From contig CAZGCA010000004.1 of assembly GCA_964524145.1 (NCBI GenBank), positions 50,297 through 114,296 of the forward strand: a stretch of 64,000 nucleotides of DNA. Reading direction: 5' to 3'. Positions 1 through 9,225 of the stretch are shown here, one piece after another. The notes below the pieces were generated by a model. It made no database searches, was not told the origin of the DNA, and worked only from the letters and a program-made list of their open reading frames with translations. The position numbers and the translations under genes are program-made. The DNA is from CAZGCA01 sp964524145. GTDB lineage: Bacteria > Hydrogenedentota > CAZGCA01. Each line of letters begins with the position of its first letter. Positions within the stretch are counted from its first letter, which is position 1.

Positions 1-2
1 GG

Positions 3-530
3 GAATCGCTCACCACGCCCCACTTGACGACAGATTGCTCCGCCTGCGGGAAGCCGATGCATATTGATGTCTTCCCCGCGTTGTTCTCTCCTCCCGCAGC
101 GGGCGGGGCAGGCGAGGTGTTGCTCGAGGACGATCAGTCGAGCTGTTTCTACCACCCGCAGAAGAAGGCAGTCATCCATTGCGACGGCTGCGGCAGGTTT
201 CTGTGCGAGTTGTGCGATATTGAACTCAACGACCGGCACCTGTGTCCCGCGTGCCTGGAAACGGGCACGCGCAAGGGGAGACTCAAGAATCTGCAGAACT
301 ACCGCGTGCTTTACGACGAGATAGCGTTGAGCGTGGCAATCCTGCCGATGCTGTTGTGCTGGGCGACGTTGCTGACCGCTCCCATCGCAATCTATATTGC
401 CGTACGCTACTGGCGGGCCCCGTCAAGCATCATCCCGAGAACGAAGATACGTTTTGTTGCTGCGATCATAGTTGCCTGCGTGGAACTGTTCGGATGGACA
501 CTGTTCCTGTTTGGGATTTTCGCCTTCTGA
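3..530 (+). CDS. B-box zinc-finger membrane protein (5' partial)
   Basis: The reading frame is open from the window edge, so the true start lies upstream; a TTG at 24 is possible but has no ribosome site. The visible 175 residues start with a CSACGK pair, then a B-box-like zinc site (CFYHP, HCDGCGRFLCELC, HLCPAC), then two hydrophobic segments (roughly residues 110-133 and 147-172). B-box domains in bacterial membrane proteins are known as a family, but their role is unclear. It is the first visible gene of a plus-strand run with the MoxR/DUF58 group, 30 bp before the next gene. A role in metal or protein binding at the membrane is inference only. Confidence 0.7.
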   Translation, partial: ESLTTPHLTTDCSACGKPMHIDVFPALFSPPAAGGAGEVLLEDDQSSCFYHPQKKAVIHCDGCGRFLCELCDIELNDRHLCPACLETGTRKGRLKNLQNYRVLYDEIALSVAILPMLLCWATLLTAPIAIYIAVRYWRAPSSIIPRTKIRFVAAIIVACVELFGWTLFLFGIFAF

Positions 531-560
531 TTCTGGAAACAGAGAGACTGTGAAGGAGCC

Positions 561-1637
561 ATGGCAGATCAACCTGATAAGTACTATCGGTTGCCCGGAA
601 GACGACTGTCGCCTTTCGTAGCGCGTTATTCTCTTTGGCTCGGCAGGGACCATCTGCTCTGCGTGAGCAAGCGCGGCTACTCGGAATCTTACAGGCGATA
701 CTACTACCGTGATGTTCAGGCGCTGATCATCCAGCAAACCGAACGAGGAAGAACCTTGAACGTCGCCTTTGCGTGTCTCGCCGTTTTCACGGCCATACTG
801 CTCGTGTCCCTGTCGCTTCCCCCGGTGGGCATAGGGGGGATGATGTTTGCTGTCGCCCCGCTGTGCGTGATCTTTCTTGCCCTCCTCGCCATCAACATTC
901 TGCGCGGGCCGACGTGTGTGTGCCACCTGCGCACCGCGGTGCACGTGGAACCGTTGACCTCGCTGGGCCGCGTGCGGGCTGCTCGGACCGCAGTCGATCT
1001 GTTGAGACCGTTGATCGAACGGGCGCAGGGTGGACCGCTGGGCCTTGAAGAACTCAGCACCAAGACGGCCGAAATGGCCCAAGCCGTCCGTTCAGAGCCC
1101 GCTGCTTCGACCCCGGCCCCCGTGGGCCGGGCTTCCGAGCAGAAGGTCCACTATGACGGAACCGCACACAAGGTGTTGTTCTCGGTGCTTCTGGCCGACG
1201 TCGTGCACACCTGCGTATACCTTCTCACGAATCATATTGTCGTACACGTGCTTTCCACTGTGCTGGCGGTGGGATGGATCGGAAGCGTCGTCGTCGCGCT
1301 CATCAAGCAGCGCGGCAGCGATGTGCCGAAAGCACTTCAGGGATTGACGTGGGGAGCACTGGCGTACCTAATCGTGCACTCCTTCGTTAGTTCCACCTAC
1401 TATCAGATAGCAGCGTTTCCCGATGCCAACTACGCATGGGACTACATCACGCTGTCTATAAGCATGTCCCCGTGGGAGCATCCCGTCCTGCTGGTCCTGA
1501 CAATCACCTCCGGAGTATGCTCCTTGCTGCTGGGCGTTTTCGGACTCATGTTGCTGCGAGACTTCCGGCGAGCGTACCGGTACGTTGTTCCCGCGGTCCC
1601 GGACCACGCGGAACCGTCCGCCGAGCAGGAGGAATAG
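561..1637 (+). CDS. hypothetical multi-pass membrane protein
   Basis: 358 residues; ATG at 561 is preceded by an AAGGAG ribosome site. The N-terminal 60 residues are basic and tyrosine-rich (SYRRYYYRDV), followed by hydrophobic stretches near residues 68-90 and 94-112, a soluble stretch, and four more between about 205 and 345. The C-terminus is acidic. I do not recognise a named family. It lies between two B-box proteins and is probably co-transcribed with both (3 bp to the next gene), so it may work in the same membrane complex as the MoxR operon downstream; that is inference. Confidence 0.65.
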   Translation: MADQPDKYYRLPGRRLSPFVARYSLWLGRDHLLCVSKRGYSESYRRYYYRDVQALIIQQTERGRTLNVAFACLAVFTAILLVSLSLPPVGIGGMMFAVAPLCVIFLALLAINILRGPTCVCHLRTAVHVEPLTSLGRVRAARTAVDLLRPLIERAQGGPLGLEELSTKTAEMAQAVRSEPAASTPAPVGRASEQKVHYDGTAHKVLFSVLLADVVHTCVYLLTNHIVVHVLSTVLAVGWIGSVVVALIKQRGSDVPKALQGLTWGALAYLIVHSFVSSTYYQIAAFPDANYAWDYITLSISMSPWEHPVLLVLTITSGVCSLLLGVFGLMLLRDFRRAYRYVVPAVPDHAEPSAEQEE

Positions 1638-1640
1638 GAC

Positions 1641-1967
1641 GTGCAGGACCTGGCGTACCAGCGCTGTCTCAACCACACGTTCCGAGAAGCTGTCGCACGC
1701 TGCCCCGAATGCGGACACTACTTCTGCCGCGAGTGCATCACCGAACATGAAGACCGGGTCGTCTGCGCGTCGTGCCTGAGGAAGCTGGTCGAGTCGTCAG
1801 CGGGCGGCAGGCACCGTGTCCGGGTGATCGCGGGAGCCGCCCAGTGTTTCCTGGGTGTTCTGACGGCCTGGCTGTTCTTCTACCTTGTCGGTCGGGTGCT
1901 GGTTCTTATCCCGACGTCGTTTCACGAGGGCACCGTCTGGGAAATCCCCTGGTGGCAGATCCAATGA
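1641..1967 (+). CDS. small B-box zinc-finger membrane protein
   Basis: 108 residues, GTG start at 1641 with a GGAGGA site overlapping the end of the previous gene. Residues 8-45 carry a B-box-like zinc motif (CLNH, CPECGHYFCRECI, VCASCL), followed by one strong transmembrane helix at about residues 65-90. The stop codon overlaps the ATG of the next gene as ATGA, a sign of translational coupling. It is a second, shorter copy of the domain plan of the gene at the window start. Function unknown. Confidence 0.7.
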   Translation: MQDLAYQRCLNHTFREAVARCPECGHYFCRECITEHEDRVVCASCLRKLVESSAGGRHRVRVIAGAAQCFLGVLTAWLFFYLVGRVLVLIPTSFHEGTVWEIPWWQIQ

Positions 1968-3640
1968 ACCGCAAAAGCGTCCGGCAACTGGGCAAACCCG
2001 CCCTCGAACTTATCGAAGAGGCAGTCCATCTTCTCCGTATGGCGCCGGTTCGTGTTCTCGCCGCGTACTACATCGGGGCGTTGCCGTTCGTGCTGGGGTT
2101 TCTCTACTTTTGGACCGACATGAGCCGTCACGCGTTTGCCTACAGCCGCTGCGCCGAAGCAGCGCTCGGCGTGTCGGTCCTGTTCCTGTGGATGAAATGC
2201 TGGCAGACGGTTTTCGCCTGCACGCTGAAAGCGCATGTGTGTGGCGAGCCGCCGCCCCGGTGGACGCTTCGCCGCATCAACCGACTGGCGTTCGTGCAGA
2301 CCGTCATTCAGCCGTCGTTGCTTTTCGTCATGCCCTTCGCCATGCTCGTGGTGTTGCCAATCGGTTGGGTCCATGCCTTGTACCACAGCGTGACGGTCAT
2401 TGGCGACGGGGAAACAGCGAGCGCCAAGACCGTTTTCAAGACGTCGTGGCAACAATCGATGCTGTGGCAGCGACAGAACCATATTGCACTAAGCATAGTG
2501 TCCCTTCTCGGGCTGTTCGTGTTCATCAACGTCTTCATTACCGTTCTCATCGTGCCCGACCTGGCGAGGAGTTTGCTCGGAGTGGAGACGGTGTTCAGCC
2601 GGGCCGGCAGCGCCGCATACAACACGACACTATGGGCCGTGGCGCTTGGGGTGACATACCTCTGCATCAACCCTCTCACACACGCGCTCTACGTGCTGCG
2701 CTGTTTCTACGGCGCATCGCTGGCTACGGGCGCAGACCTCAAGGCGGAGCTCCGAAATCTCGCGCCACCGTCGAGAATCGTCTCCGCAGCGCTGGTTGTG
2801 TTGCTGGCAGTCTGCGCTGCGTTCTGCATCTCGTCCGCCGCCGGCGCCCAGGAGAGCGACCCTCAAACGCTCGACATCCGCCCGGCGCACCGGAGCGTTT
2901 CACCATTCGAACTCGAGAGGACAATCAGCGAAGTCATCCAACAGCGCGAGTATGCGTGGCGGATGCCGCGCGAAAAACCGCCGCGCGGCGAGGGATGGCT
3001 TGCGGAGTTTGTCGACTCGATCGTGCGAATGGCTGCAAAATGGTTTAAACAAGTCGTCGAGTGGATAGGGGACGTCGTCGAGTGGATAGTCGAGCTCATT
3101 GTACGGCTTATGCCGTCCCCTGGAGCGGGCGGTACCGGCGCGTGGGAGCAATCGGCGCGCGTCCTGATTATCGCGCTTCTCGCAATCGCGGCCGGCGCGC
3201 TGGCCGTTACGTTGATCCAGGCTATGCGGTCACGCCGCGCGCGGCGCGAAGAGGTGATGGCAGAGCCGGTCTTGCTCGAACCCGATCTCGCCGACGAGAA
3301 CCTTGTAGCAGACGAACTTCCCGCCGACGGTTGGCTGACGATTGCCCAGAACCTGCTGGGGAAAGGCGAGTTGCGGCTTGCGTTGCGTGCGTTTTACCTT
3401 GCGAGCCTTGCGTATCTGGCGCACCGGGAAATGATAACAATTGCCAAGTTCAAATCAAATCGAGAGTACGAACGTGAGTTGCGCAGACGCGCGCCCATGG
3501 TGCCGGACGTGTTGACAGCGTTCTCGCAGAACGTGACGGCGTTCGAGCGGTCTTGGTACGGGTTGCACGAGGTTACGCATACCATCATGAGCCGGTTCAG
3601 ACTTAACCTCGAAAGGATCAGAGCCTGTGGCCAGGAATAG
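1964..3640 (+). CDS. DUF4129-containing membrane protein
   Basis: 558 residues from ATG 1964, which overlaps the previous stop. Several hydrophobic segments lie in the first 300 residues, followed by an apparent cleaved-signal-like stretch (AAFCISSAAGAQE), a loop of amphipathic tryptophan-rich helices (WFKQVVEWIGDVVEWI), another helix, and a C-terminal soluble domain with the LRLALRAFYLASLAYL pattern seen in DUF4129 proteins. DUF4129 proteins usually sit beside MoxR, DUF58 and transglutaminase-like genes, and this gene fits that setting. The join of a large polytopic part with an exported-looking middle is somewhat unusual. Role inferred: envelope component handled by the MoxR ATPase. Confidence 0.7.
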   Translation: MNRKSVRQLGKPALELIEEAVHLLRMAPVRVLAAYYIGALPFVLGFLYFWTDMSRHAFAYSRCAEAALGVSVLFLWMKCWQTVFACTLKAHVCGEPPPRWTLRRINRLAFVQTVIQPSLLFVMPFAMLVVLPIGWVHALYHSVTVIGDGETASAKTVFKTSWQQSMLWQRQNHIALSIVSLLGLFVFINVFITVLIVPDLARSLLGVETVFSRAGSAAYNTTLWAVALGVTYLCINPLTHALYVLRCFYGASLATGADLKAELRNLAPPSRIVSAALVVLLAVCAAFCISSAAGAQESDPQTLDIRPAHRSVSPFELERTISEVIQQREYAWRMPREKPPRGEGWLAEFVDSIVRMAAKWFKQVVEWIGDVVEWIVELIVRLMPSPGAGGTGAWEQSARVLIIALLAIAAGALAVTLIQAMRSRRARREEVMAEPVLLEPDLADENLVADELPADGWLTIAQNLLGKGELRLALRAFYLASLAYLAHREMITIAKFKSNREYERELRRRAPMVPDVLTAFSQNVTAFERSWYGLHEVTHTIMSRFRLNLERIRACGQE

Positions 3641-4976
3641 CGGTCTGAACCTTGTTGTGATGTGTGCGATTGGGGTCGCGTTCATCCTCGGTCTCGCGCA
3701 CTTGTTTGTGATGCGTTTCCAGGTCGGCGACGTCTACCCGCCCTATTCGTCGCTTCGCACGGACCCGCTGGGTGCCAAGGCGTTCTACGAGAGTCTGGCA
3801 CGGCTACCAAATATCTCCGTCGAGCGCGGCTATCAGCCACCTTCGGGGGTAGAGATGTCCGACAAGGCAACCGTGTTCTACCTGGGAGCGAAAGTCGAGA
3901 GGGTGCTGCTTGAAAAGATGCGGATGTCTAAGTTCGCTCCGCGTGACGTTCACGACGATCGAGCCAAATCCCTGGAAGCGCTTGCCGCAGGAGGCGGGCG
4001 GTTGGTGTTTACGTTCCATCCGCTCACTAACAGGCCGTGGATTGACGAGGAGCCGGCTGAAGACCGCAGAGAGGCAGTAGAGGAATCGGAGCAGGAGACG
4101 GAAGAGGCCGCCGAGGACGAGGAGGAGCAGGAGCTGGAGCTGGAGGAGCCCGTCGCCGACAAGGAAGAGCAGCAGGATGATGATGACCTCGATGAGGAAC
4201 CCCCACAGTTGGTTTCGCTGGATGAGCGCTGGGGGTTCAGGTTCGACTTCGCCGCACTGCCTGAAAGGGACGGGAAACGGTACCGATTCGACACTGCATA
4301 CAGGACTACCGAGGACGATCTTCCCGACGAGATATCCTGGCATACGATACTGTTCTTCGACGAGCTCGACGACGCCTGGCAGGTTGTCTACACCCGGGAC
4401 GATCATCCGGTGATCATCGAGCGGACGTTCGGCGCGGGAACCATCGTGCTGTCGGCCGACTCGTACTTCACGAGCAACCAGGCAATGCGTGATGAACGTT
4501 ATCCCGATTTGCTCGCATGGCTGGTTGGCCCGAACACAGGGGTCGTCTTTGACGAGACCCATCTCGGCGTTTCCGAAACACCCGGGCTCGCCGCGCTCGC
4601 GCGCAAATACCGCCTTCACGGACTGCTCGTGGCGCTGCTTCTCCTCGCCGGACTGTTTGTGTGGAAGAATGCGGTGAGCTTTGTGCCGCCTTACACCGAC
4701 GAACCGGTGGACGAAGACGAGTTTGCCGCAGAACGGGATTTCACGGCAGGACTCGTCAACCTGTCGCGGCGCAGCATTCCGAGGAAGGAGGTTCTGAACG
4801 TAGCCCTTGATGAGTGGAAGAAATCCGTTGCGCACGGACGAACGGATTTGACGGCAACACTCGATCGTGCGCAGGCGATTCTCGACGAAGAGGCTGTACG
4901 ACCACGCAATGAGCGCGATCCTGTGAGATGTTACCGGAGGATCAGCAGGCTGCTGGCGGAAGAGAGAAAGGTATAG
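3627..4976 (+). CDS. DUF4350-domain membrane protein
   Basis: 449 residues, GTG start at 3627 overlapping the previous gene by 14 bp. There is an N-terminal membrane anchor (residues 8-28), then the DUF4350 signature region (YPPYSSLRTDPLGAKAFYESL) at about residues 38-58, and a second helix at about 332-352. Residues 145-190 form a very acidic low-complexity stretch rich in Glu and Asp. DUF4350 proteins typically precede MoxR ATPase genes, as here. The acidic insert is probably a flexible linker within the extracytoplasmic domain. Biochemical function is not established for the family. Confidence 0.78.
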   Translation: MARNSGLNLVVMCAIGVAFILGLAHLFVMRFQVGDVYPPYSSLRTDPLGAKAFYESLARLPNISVERGYQPPSGVEMSDKATVFYLGAKVERVLLEKMRMSKFAPRDVHDDRAKSLEALAAGGGRLVFTFHPLTNRPWIDEEPAEDRREAVEESEQETEEAAEDEEEQELELEEPVADKEEQQDDDDLDEEPPQLVSLDERWGFRFDFAALPERDGKRYRFDTAYRTTEDDLPDEISWHTILFFDELDDAWQVVYTRDDHPVIIERTFGAGTIVLSADSYFTSNQAMRDERYPDLLAWLVGPNTGVVFDETHLGVSETPGLAALARKYRLHGLLVALLLLAGLFVWKNAVSFVPPYTDEPVDEDEFAAERDFTAGLVNLSRRSIPRKEVLNVALDEWKKSVAHGRTDLTATLDRAQAILDEEAVRPRNERDPVRCYRRISRLLAEERKV

Positions 4977-4987
4977 AGGATACGACA

Positions 4988-5953
4988 ATGAACGCGAACG
5001 GAGGACATCTGCCCGACGTACTGGCACGTGCAAAGCAGGAAGTCGCCAAGGTCATCATCGGCCAGAACGACGTGATCGACAAGGTCCTGATAACGATCAT
5101 CACCGGCCATCACGCGCTGGTCGAGGGCGTTCCGGGCGTTGCGAAGACGCTGATGGTTCGCACGCTGGCGCATGTGCTGGGATGCGAGTTTGCGCGGATC
5201 CAGTTCACGCCCGACCTGATGCCCGCGGACATCACGGGGACCAACGTCTTCAACCTCCAGCGAAACGAGTTCACGCTGATGAAAGGGCCGGTGTTTACGA
5301 CATTCCTTCTGGCCGACGAGATCAACCGTGCGCCCGCGAAAACCCAGTCGGCGCTTCTGCAGGCGATGCAGGAACGATTGGTGACGATCGACCGCGAAAC
5401 CTATCCGCTCTCGCCCAACTTCACCGTATTCGCGACCCAGAACCCCATCGAGTACGAGGGCACCTACCCGCTGCCCGAGGCCCAGAAAGACAGGTTCATG
5501 CTCAAAATCATCATGGATTGCCCGAGCCATGACGAGGAGCTTACCCTGGCGAACCGAATGCTCGGGACCGACTCGCCGGAGCAGACGCTTGCGAGCGGCG
5601 CGGTGCAAACCGTACTCACGGCCGAAGAACTGACCTCGTTGCGCCGGGACCTCGAGAAGATTACCGTGCGCGAAGAGCTGATCGGTTACGTGGTCGATAT
5701 TGTTCGGAAAACGCGCCAGAGCGACAGCGTGCTCGTGGGCGCGGGGCCGCGCGCATCGCAGGGGTTGATCCTCGCCAGCCGGGCCCAGGCGGTAATCGAG
5801 GGGCGGGATTTTGTGACGCCCGATGACGTCAAGACCATGGCGGTGCCCGTGCTGGCCCACCGCCTCATACTGCGACCGGAACTAGAGATCGAGGGCCTGA
5901 CCGTGATCGAAGTGATCCAGGCTATCATGCAGGAGATTGCTGTACCGCGATGA
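4988..5953 (+). CDS. MoxR family AAA+ ATPase
   Basis: 321 residues; the ATG at 4988 is preferred over an in-frame upstream ATG at 4928 because the protein then begins at the usual MoxR N-terminus and follows an AGAGGA site. Walker A is GVPGVAKT (residues 47-54), Walker B LLADE (107-111), followed by INRAPAKTQ and sensor residues in ATQNP. MoxR ATPases act as chaperone-like remodelling enzymes for partner proteins with von Willebrand A or DUF58 domains. The next gene, a DUF58 protein, overlaps it by ATGA, which supports a functional pair. Cytoplasmic, ATP-dependent. Confidence 0.93.
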   Translation: MNANGGHLPDVLARAKQEVAKVIIGQNDVIDKVLITIITGHHALVEGVPGVAKTLMVRTLAHVLGCEFARIQFTPDLMPADITGTNVFNLQRNEFTLMKGPVFTTFLLADEINRAPAKTQSALLQAMQERLVTIDRETYPLSPNFTVFATQNPIEYEGTYPLPEAQKDRFMLKIIMDCPSHDEELTLANRMLGTDSPEQTLASGAVQTVLTAEELTSLRRDLEKITVREELIGYVVDIVRKTRQSDSVLVGAGPRASQGLILASRAQAVIEGRDFVTPDDVKTMAVPVLAHRLILRPELEIEGLTVIEVIQAIMQEIAVPR

Positions 5954-7305
5954 TTATCCCCGGTTCGAGATTGCTGTTCTGGACGGCGGCGGTCGTGCTG
6001 CCGTTCAGCGTTGTGGGCGCACTCGCACCGGCGTTTCTCGTCTTGTCTCTGGCGGTTATCGGTGCGTTCGTAACGCTGGTACTGCTCGATGCGGTTCTGG
6101 CCCCAAGAAATCTGGCCGGCATCGACGTCGAGATCCCGGGCGTAACTCGGCTCTTCAAAGACCGCGAGGGAGCGATCGATCTGCACATCACCAACGACCG
6201 GATGAAGGTACGCCGCGTGCGGGTCGGGCTGGCTTTTCCGCAGGAGATCCATGTCGAAGACGACGACCTGTTCGCCGTGTTGCCTGCCGAGAGCCGACTC
6301 TCCCGGCTTACGTGGCCCTGCACTCCCTCAAAGCGCGGCAACTATGGTCTCGATAGTTGCTACCTTGAAGGCGCATCGCCGCTCGGTTTCTGGTTGTATA
6401 GGACGGCGGTTCCGGTTGAGGCCGAACTCCGTGTATATCCCGATCTGTTGAGGGAACGCAAGAATCTGGCGGCCCTCTTCATGAACAGGGGAGGGCTTGG
6501 CATTCACAGTCAACGATTGGTCGGCAAAGGACGAGAGTTCGAGCAGTTGCGGGAGTACATTCCCGGCGACAGTTATGACGACATCCATTGGAAGGCTACT
6601 GCCAAACGGGGTCGACCCGTCACCAAGGTGTTCCAGATCGAGCGGACACAGGAAGTGTACCTCGTCATCGATGCATCACGGTTGAGTGCGCGTGTGGCGG
6701 ATACCCGGTCAAACGGAACGAACCCTGAGCAAGGCGTGACGACCATTCTGGAACGGTTCGTTACTGCCGCGTTGATCGTCGGCCTGGCAGCCGAACGGCA
6801 GGGAGACCTGTTCGGCATCCTGGCGTTCGGGGACAAGGTGATGAGGTTCGTGCGCGCCAAGAACGGCAGAGCCCATTACGGCACGTGCCGCGACGCGCTC
6901 TATACGCTTCAACCGCACGTCGTCGCTCCTGACTTCGACGAGCTTTGCTCGTTCATCCGGGTGAAGCTCAGGCGGCGCGCGCTGCTCGTGTTCCTCACCA
7001 GCCTGGACGATCCCGTCGTTGCCGAAAGCTTCGTGCGTAACATGGACCTGATACGCAGGCACCATCTTGTGCTGGTCAATATGCTCGAGCCGGACCGTGC
7101 CCGGCCGCTTTTCGATGCACCGGACGTGGCCGCTGTCGACGACATCTACGGCAAGCTCGGCGGACACATTCTGTGGCACAGCATGCGCGAACTCGAGAAG
7201 GTGCTGCAGCGTCATGGCGTAAGCTTCTCGCTCTTGGACAACGAAAAGATGTGCGCTCAGCTCGTCTCCCAGTACGTGAGCGTCAAACAACGGCAGATTC
7301 TCTAA
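5950..7305 (+). CDS. DUF58 domain protein
   Basis: 451 residues; ATG 5950 overlaps the MoxR stop. Two N-terminal membrane segments (about residues 9-50) are followed by a soluble region with the family signature PGDSYDDIHWKATAKRG near residue 205 and a vWA-like fold with YLVIDASR and LVFLTS strands. DUF58 proteins are the usual partner of MoxR ATPases. The C-terminal part continues to a predicted cytoplasmic tail. Its stop shares an A with the start of the SpoIIM-like gene, showing tight coupling. Confidence 0.88.
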   Translation: MIIPGSRLLFWTAAVVLPFSVVGALAPAFLVLSLAVIGAFVTLVLLDAVLAPRNLAGIDVEIPGVTRLFKDREGAIDLHITNDRMKVRRVRVGLAFPQEIHVEDDDLFAVLPAESRLSRLTWPCTPSKRGNYGLDSCYLEGASPLGFWLYRTAVPVEAELRVYPDLLRERKNLAALFMNRGGLGIHSQRLVGKGREFEQLREYIPGDSYDDIHWKATAKRGRPVTKVFQIERTQEVYLVIDASRLSARVADTRSNGTNPEQGVTTILERFVTAALIVGLAAERQGDLFGILAFGDKVMRFVRAKNGRAHYGTCRDALYTLQPHVVAPDFDELCSFIRVKLRRRALLVFLTSLDDPVVAESFVRNMDLIRRHHLVLVNMLEPDRARPLFDAPDVAAVDDIYGKLGGHILWHSMRELEKVLQRHGVSFSLLDNEKMCAQLVSQYVSVKQRQIL

Positions 7306-8375
7306 TGATCATCGACATCCAAAGGTTCCTGGCTGCGGAGCGGAAGTACTGGGCCGAGCTGGAACGCATCCTCGAAGATCTCGAGGCTGACCCTCTCTCG
7401 ACAATGGACTTCGAGCAGGCCAAACGCTTCCACTACCTCTATCAGCGCACTTCCGCCGACCTGGCAAGAATCATGACGTTCGCCTCGGAACCGGAGATCC
7501 GCAGCTACCTCGAAGCGTTGGTGGCCCGAGCGTACGGGGAGATTCACGAGACCCGGACGAAACCTCACCGGCTGAAACCGTTTCACTGGTTTTTCCACAC
7601 GCTCCCGCAGACGTTTCGGCGCCACCTCCGCGCGTTCTGGCTGTCTCTGGCGGTGACGATGGCCGGGTTTGTGTTCGGCGCGCTTGCGCTCAGTGTCGAC
7701 CCTGACGCCAAGCAGGTAATAATGGGACAGTTCGGCAGGCACCTTATGCAGCAGCCTTCAGAACGTGTGGCCGAGGAAGAGAAACCCGACGAGGACGATC
7801 CGCTGCCGTTCGGCAAGATGTTTGGAACGGCGTTCTACATGACGCACAACACGCGGGTCTCGATAACCGCACTGGCACTCGGCATTACCTGGGGCGTCGG
7901 TACCATCCTGATCCTGCTCTTCAACGGGGTGTTGCTGGGAGCCGTTGCGATCGACTATATTCTCGGGGGTGAGACGGCATTTCTGGTCGGCTGGTTGTTG
8001 CCGCACGGCGCGATCGAAATACCGGCCATTCTCATCGCCGGTCAGGCCGGACTCGTTCTCGGGTCCGCGCTCATCGGCTGGGGTAGCCGCCGCCCACTGA
8101 AGAGGCGGTTGCGCGCAATATCCGGCGACCTCGTCACGCTTGTGTTCGGCGTTGCGGTCCTGCTCACCTGGGCCGGATTCGTCGAAGCGTTCCTGTCCCA
8201 ATACCACGAACCTGTCATTCCCTACGCGCTCAAGATATCGTTCGGGGTGCTCGAGTTGGTCTTGCTGATACTCTTCCTGAGTAGATCGGGCGCGGAACAA
8301 CCACCGGCTGCTCTCGACACAGGACTCGATGATGCTGAAAGAGAAACAGAACACGCTGCAGATCAGAACGCCTGA
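7305..8375 (+). CDS. SpoIIM-like (stage II sporulation protein M family) membrane protein
   Basis: 356 residues from ATG 7305, which overlaps the TAA of the DUF58 gene; an earlier in-frame start inside that gene is rejected. The N-terminal 90 residues are soluble and helical, followed by a polytopic domain with the SpoIIM pattern (AFYMTHNTRVSITALALG, ILLFNGVLLGA, LLPHGAIEIPAI). In non-sporulating bacteria such proteins are often encoded with RDD and MoxR/DUF58 genes, exactly as here, so no sporulation is implied. A short acidic loop EEEKPDEDDPL lies near residue 155. Confidence 0.85.
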   Translation: MIIDIQRFLAAERKYWAELERILEDLEADPLSTMDFEQAKRFHYLYQRTSADLARIMTFASEPEIRSYLEALVARAYGEIHETRTKPHRLKPFHWFFHTLPQTFRRHLRAFWLSLAVTMAGFVFGALALSVDPDAKQVIMGQFGRHLMQQPSERVAEEEKPDEDDPLPFGKMFGTAFYMTHNTRVSITALALGITWGVGTILILLFNGVLLGAVAIDYILGGETAFLVGWLLPHGAIEIPAILIAGQAGLVLGSALIGWGSRRPLKRRLRAISGDLVTLVFGVAVLLTWAGFVEAFLSQYHEPVIPYALKISFGVLELVLLILFLSRSGAEQPPAALDTGLDDAERETEHAADQNA

Positions 8376-9093
8376 AGGGATCGCCTTCTCACTTTTTCTG
8401 GCCAGTCCGGTCACCCGGTGCCTTGCCTGGGCGATAGACTTGGCGTGTATCATGGCGCTGGCGTACGTCGTTGGAAGGCTTCTCCCGACGCTGCGGATCA
8501 TCAGCGGCGAACTCGTAATGGCGCTTTCTCTCGTCGCCTATTTCGCCATCTCCATCGGGTACGGCATCGCAACCGAGTGGTACTGGCGCGGCCAGACGCT
8601 TGGCAAGAAACTGCTGCGGTTGCGCGTGATGGACGAACAGGGTCTGCGCCTTCAGTTCAGCCAGATCGTGGTCCGCAACCTGTTGCGGCCCGTGGACGGG
8701 TTGCCCATCCTCTATCTCGTCGGTGGGGTGGCATGTCTTCTGAGCCGTCGTGCCCAGCGGCTCGGCGATTTCGCGGCAAACACCATCGTCGTGCGTAATC
8801 CCAAGACCGTCGAGCCCGACCTCGACCAGCTTCTCGCGGGCAAGTTCAACTCCTTCCGCGATCATCCCCATCTCGCAGCGCGGCTGCGCCAACGCGTCTC
8901 GCCGCGTGAGGCCGGTATCGCTCTCCGTGCACTCCTTCGCCGAGACGAGCTCGAGCCGCACGCACGCGTCGACCTGTTCACCGATGTCGCCACCCATTTC
9001 CGGAGTATAGTTGAGTTTCCCGACGACGCAACCTTCGGTCTCACCGACGAACAATACGTTCGCAACGTCGTCGACATCATCTTCCGAACGTGA
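8329..9093 (+). CDS. RDD family membrane protein
   Basis: 254 residues, ATG at 8329, overlapping the preceding gene by 47 bp; a second ATG follows directly at 8332. The RDD pattern is visible: R and D in RCLAWAIDLACI (about residue 30), and the conserved GQTLGKKLLRLRVMDEQG stretch followed by RNLLRPVDGLP. Three hydrophobic helices cover residues 30-130; the C-terminal 110 residues are soluble and charged. It closes the MoxR operon. RDD proteins are proposed transport or membrane-scaffold proteins; the role here is not known. Confidence 0.85.
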   Translation: MMLKEKQNTLQIRTPEGIAFSLFLASPVTRCLAWAIDLACIMALAYVVGRLLPTLRIISGELVMALSLVAYFAISIGYGIATEWYWRGQTLGKKLLRLRVMDEQGLRLQFSQIVVRNLLRPVDGLPILYLVGGVACLLSRRAQRLGDFAANTIVVRNPKTVEPDLDQLLAGKFNSFRDHPHLAARLRQRVSPREAGIALRALLRRDELEPHARVDLFTDVATHFRSIVEFPDDATFGLTDEQYVRNVVDIIFRT

Positions 9094-9225
9094 CTCTTAC
9101 GTAAGCTGCTCTGCTCGACCTTCCTGTCCGCTCTCATCGAGAATGAACCTTCGGCCTCTCCTGTCGTTCTAAGTCAGTGGAACAAGAAACCGATTGGCGT
9201 CGAAGAACAAAGAGGAGGAAGTGCC

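Noticed and set aside
3804..5033. 409-residue minus-strand open frame
   Set aside because: Complement of the DUF4350 gene; the plus-strand gene has domain signatures and overlaps neatly with its neighbours.
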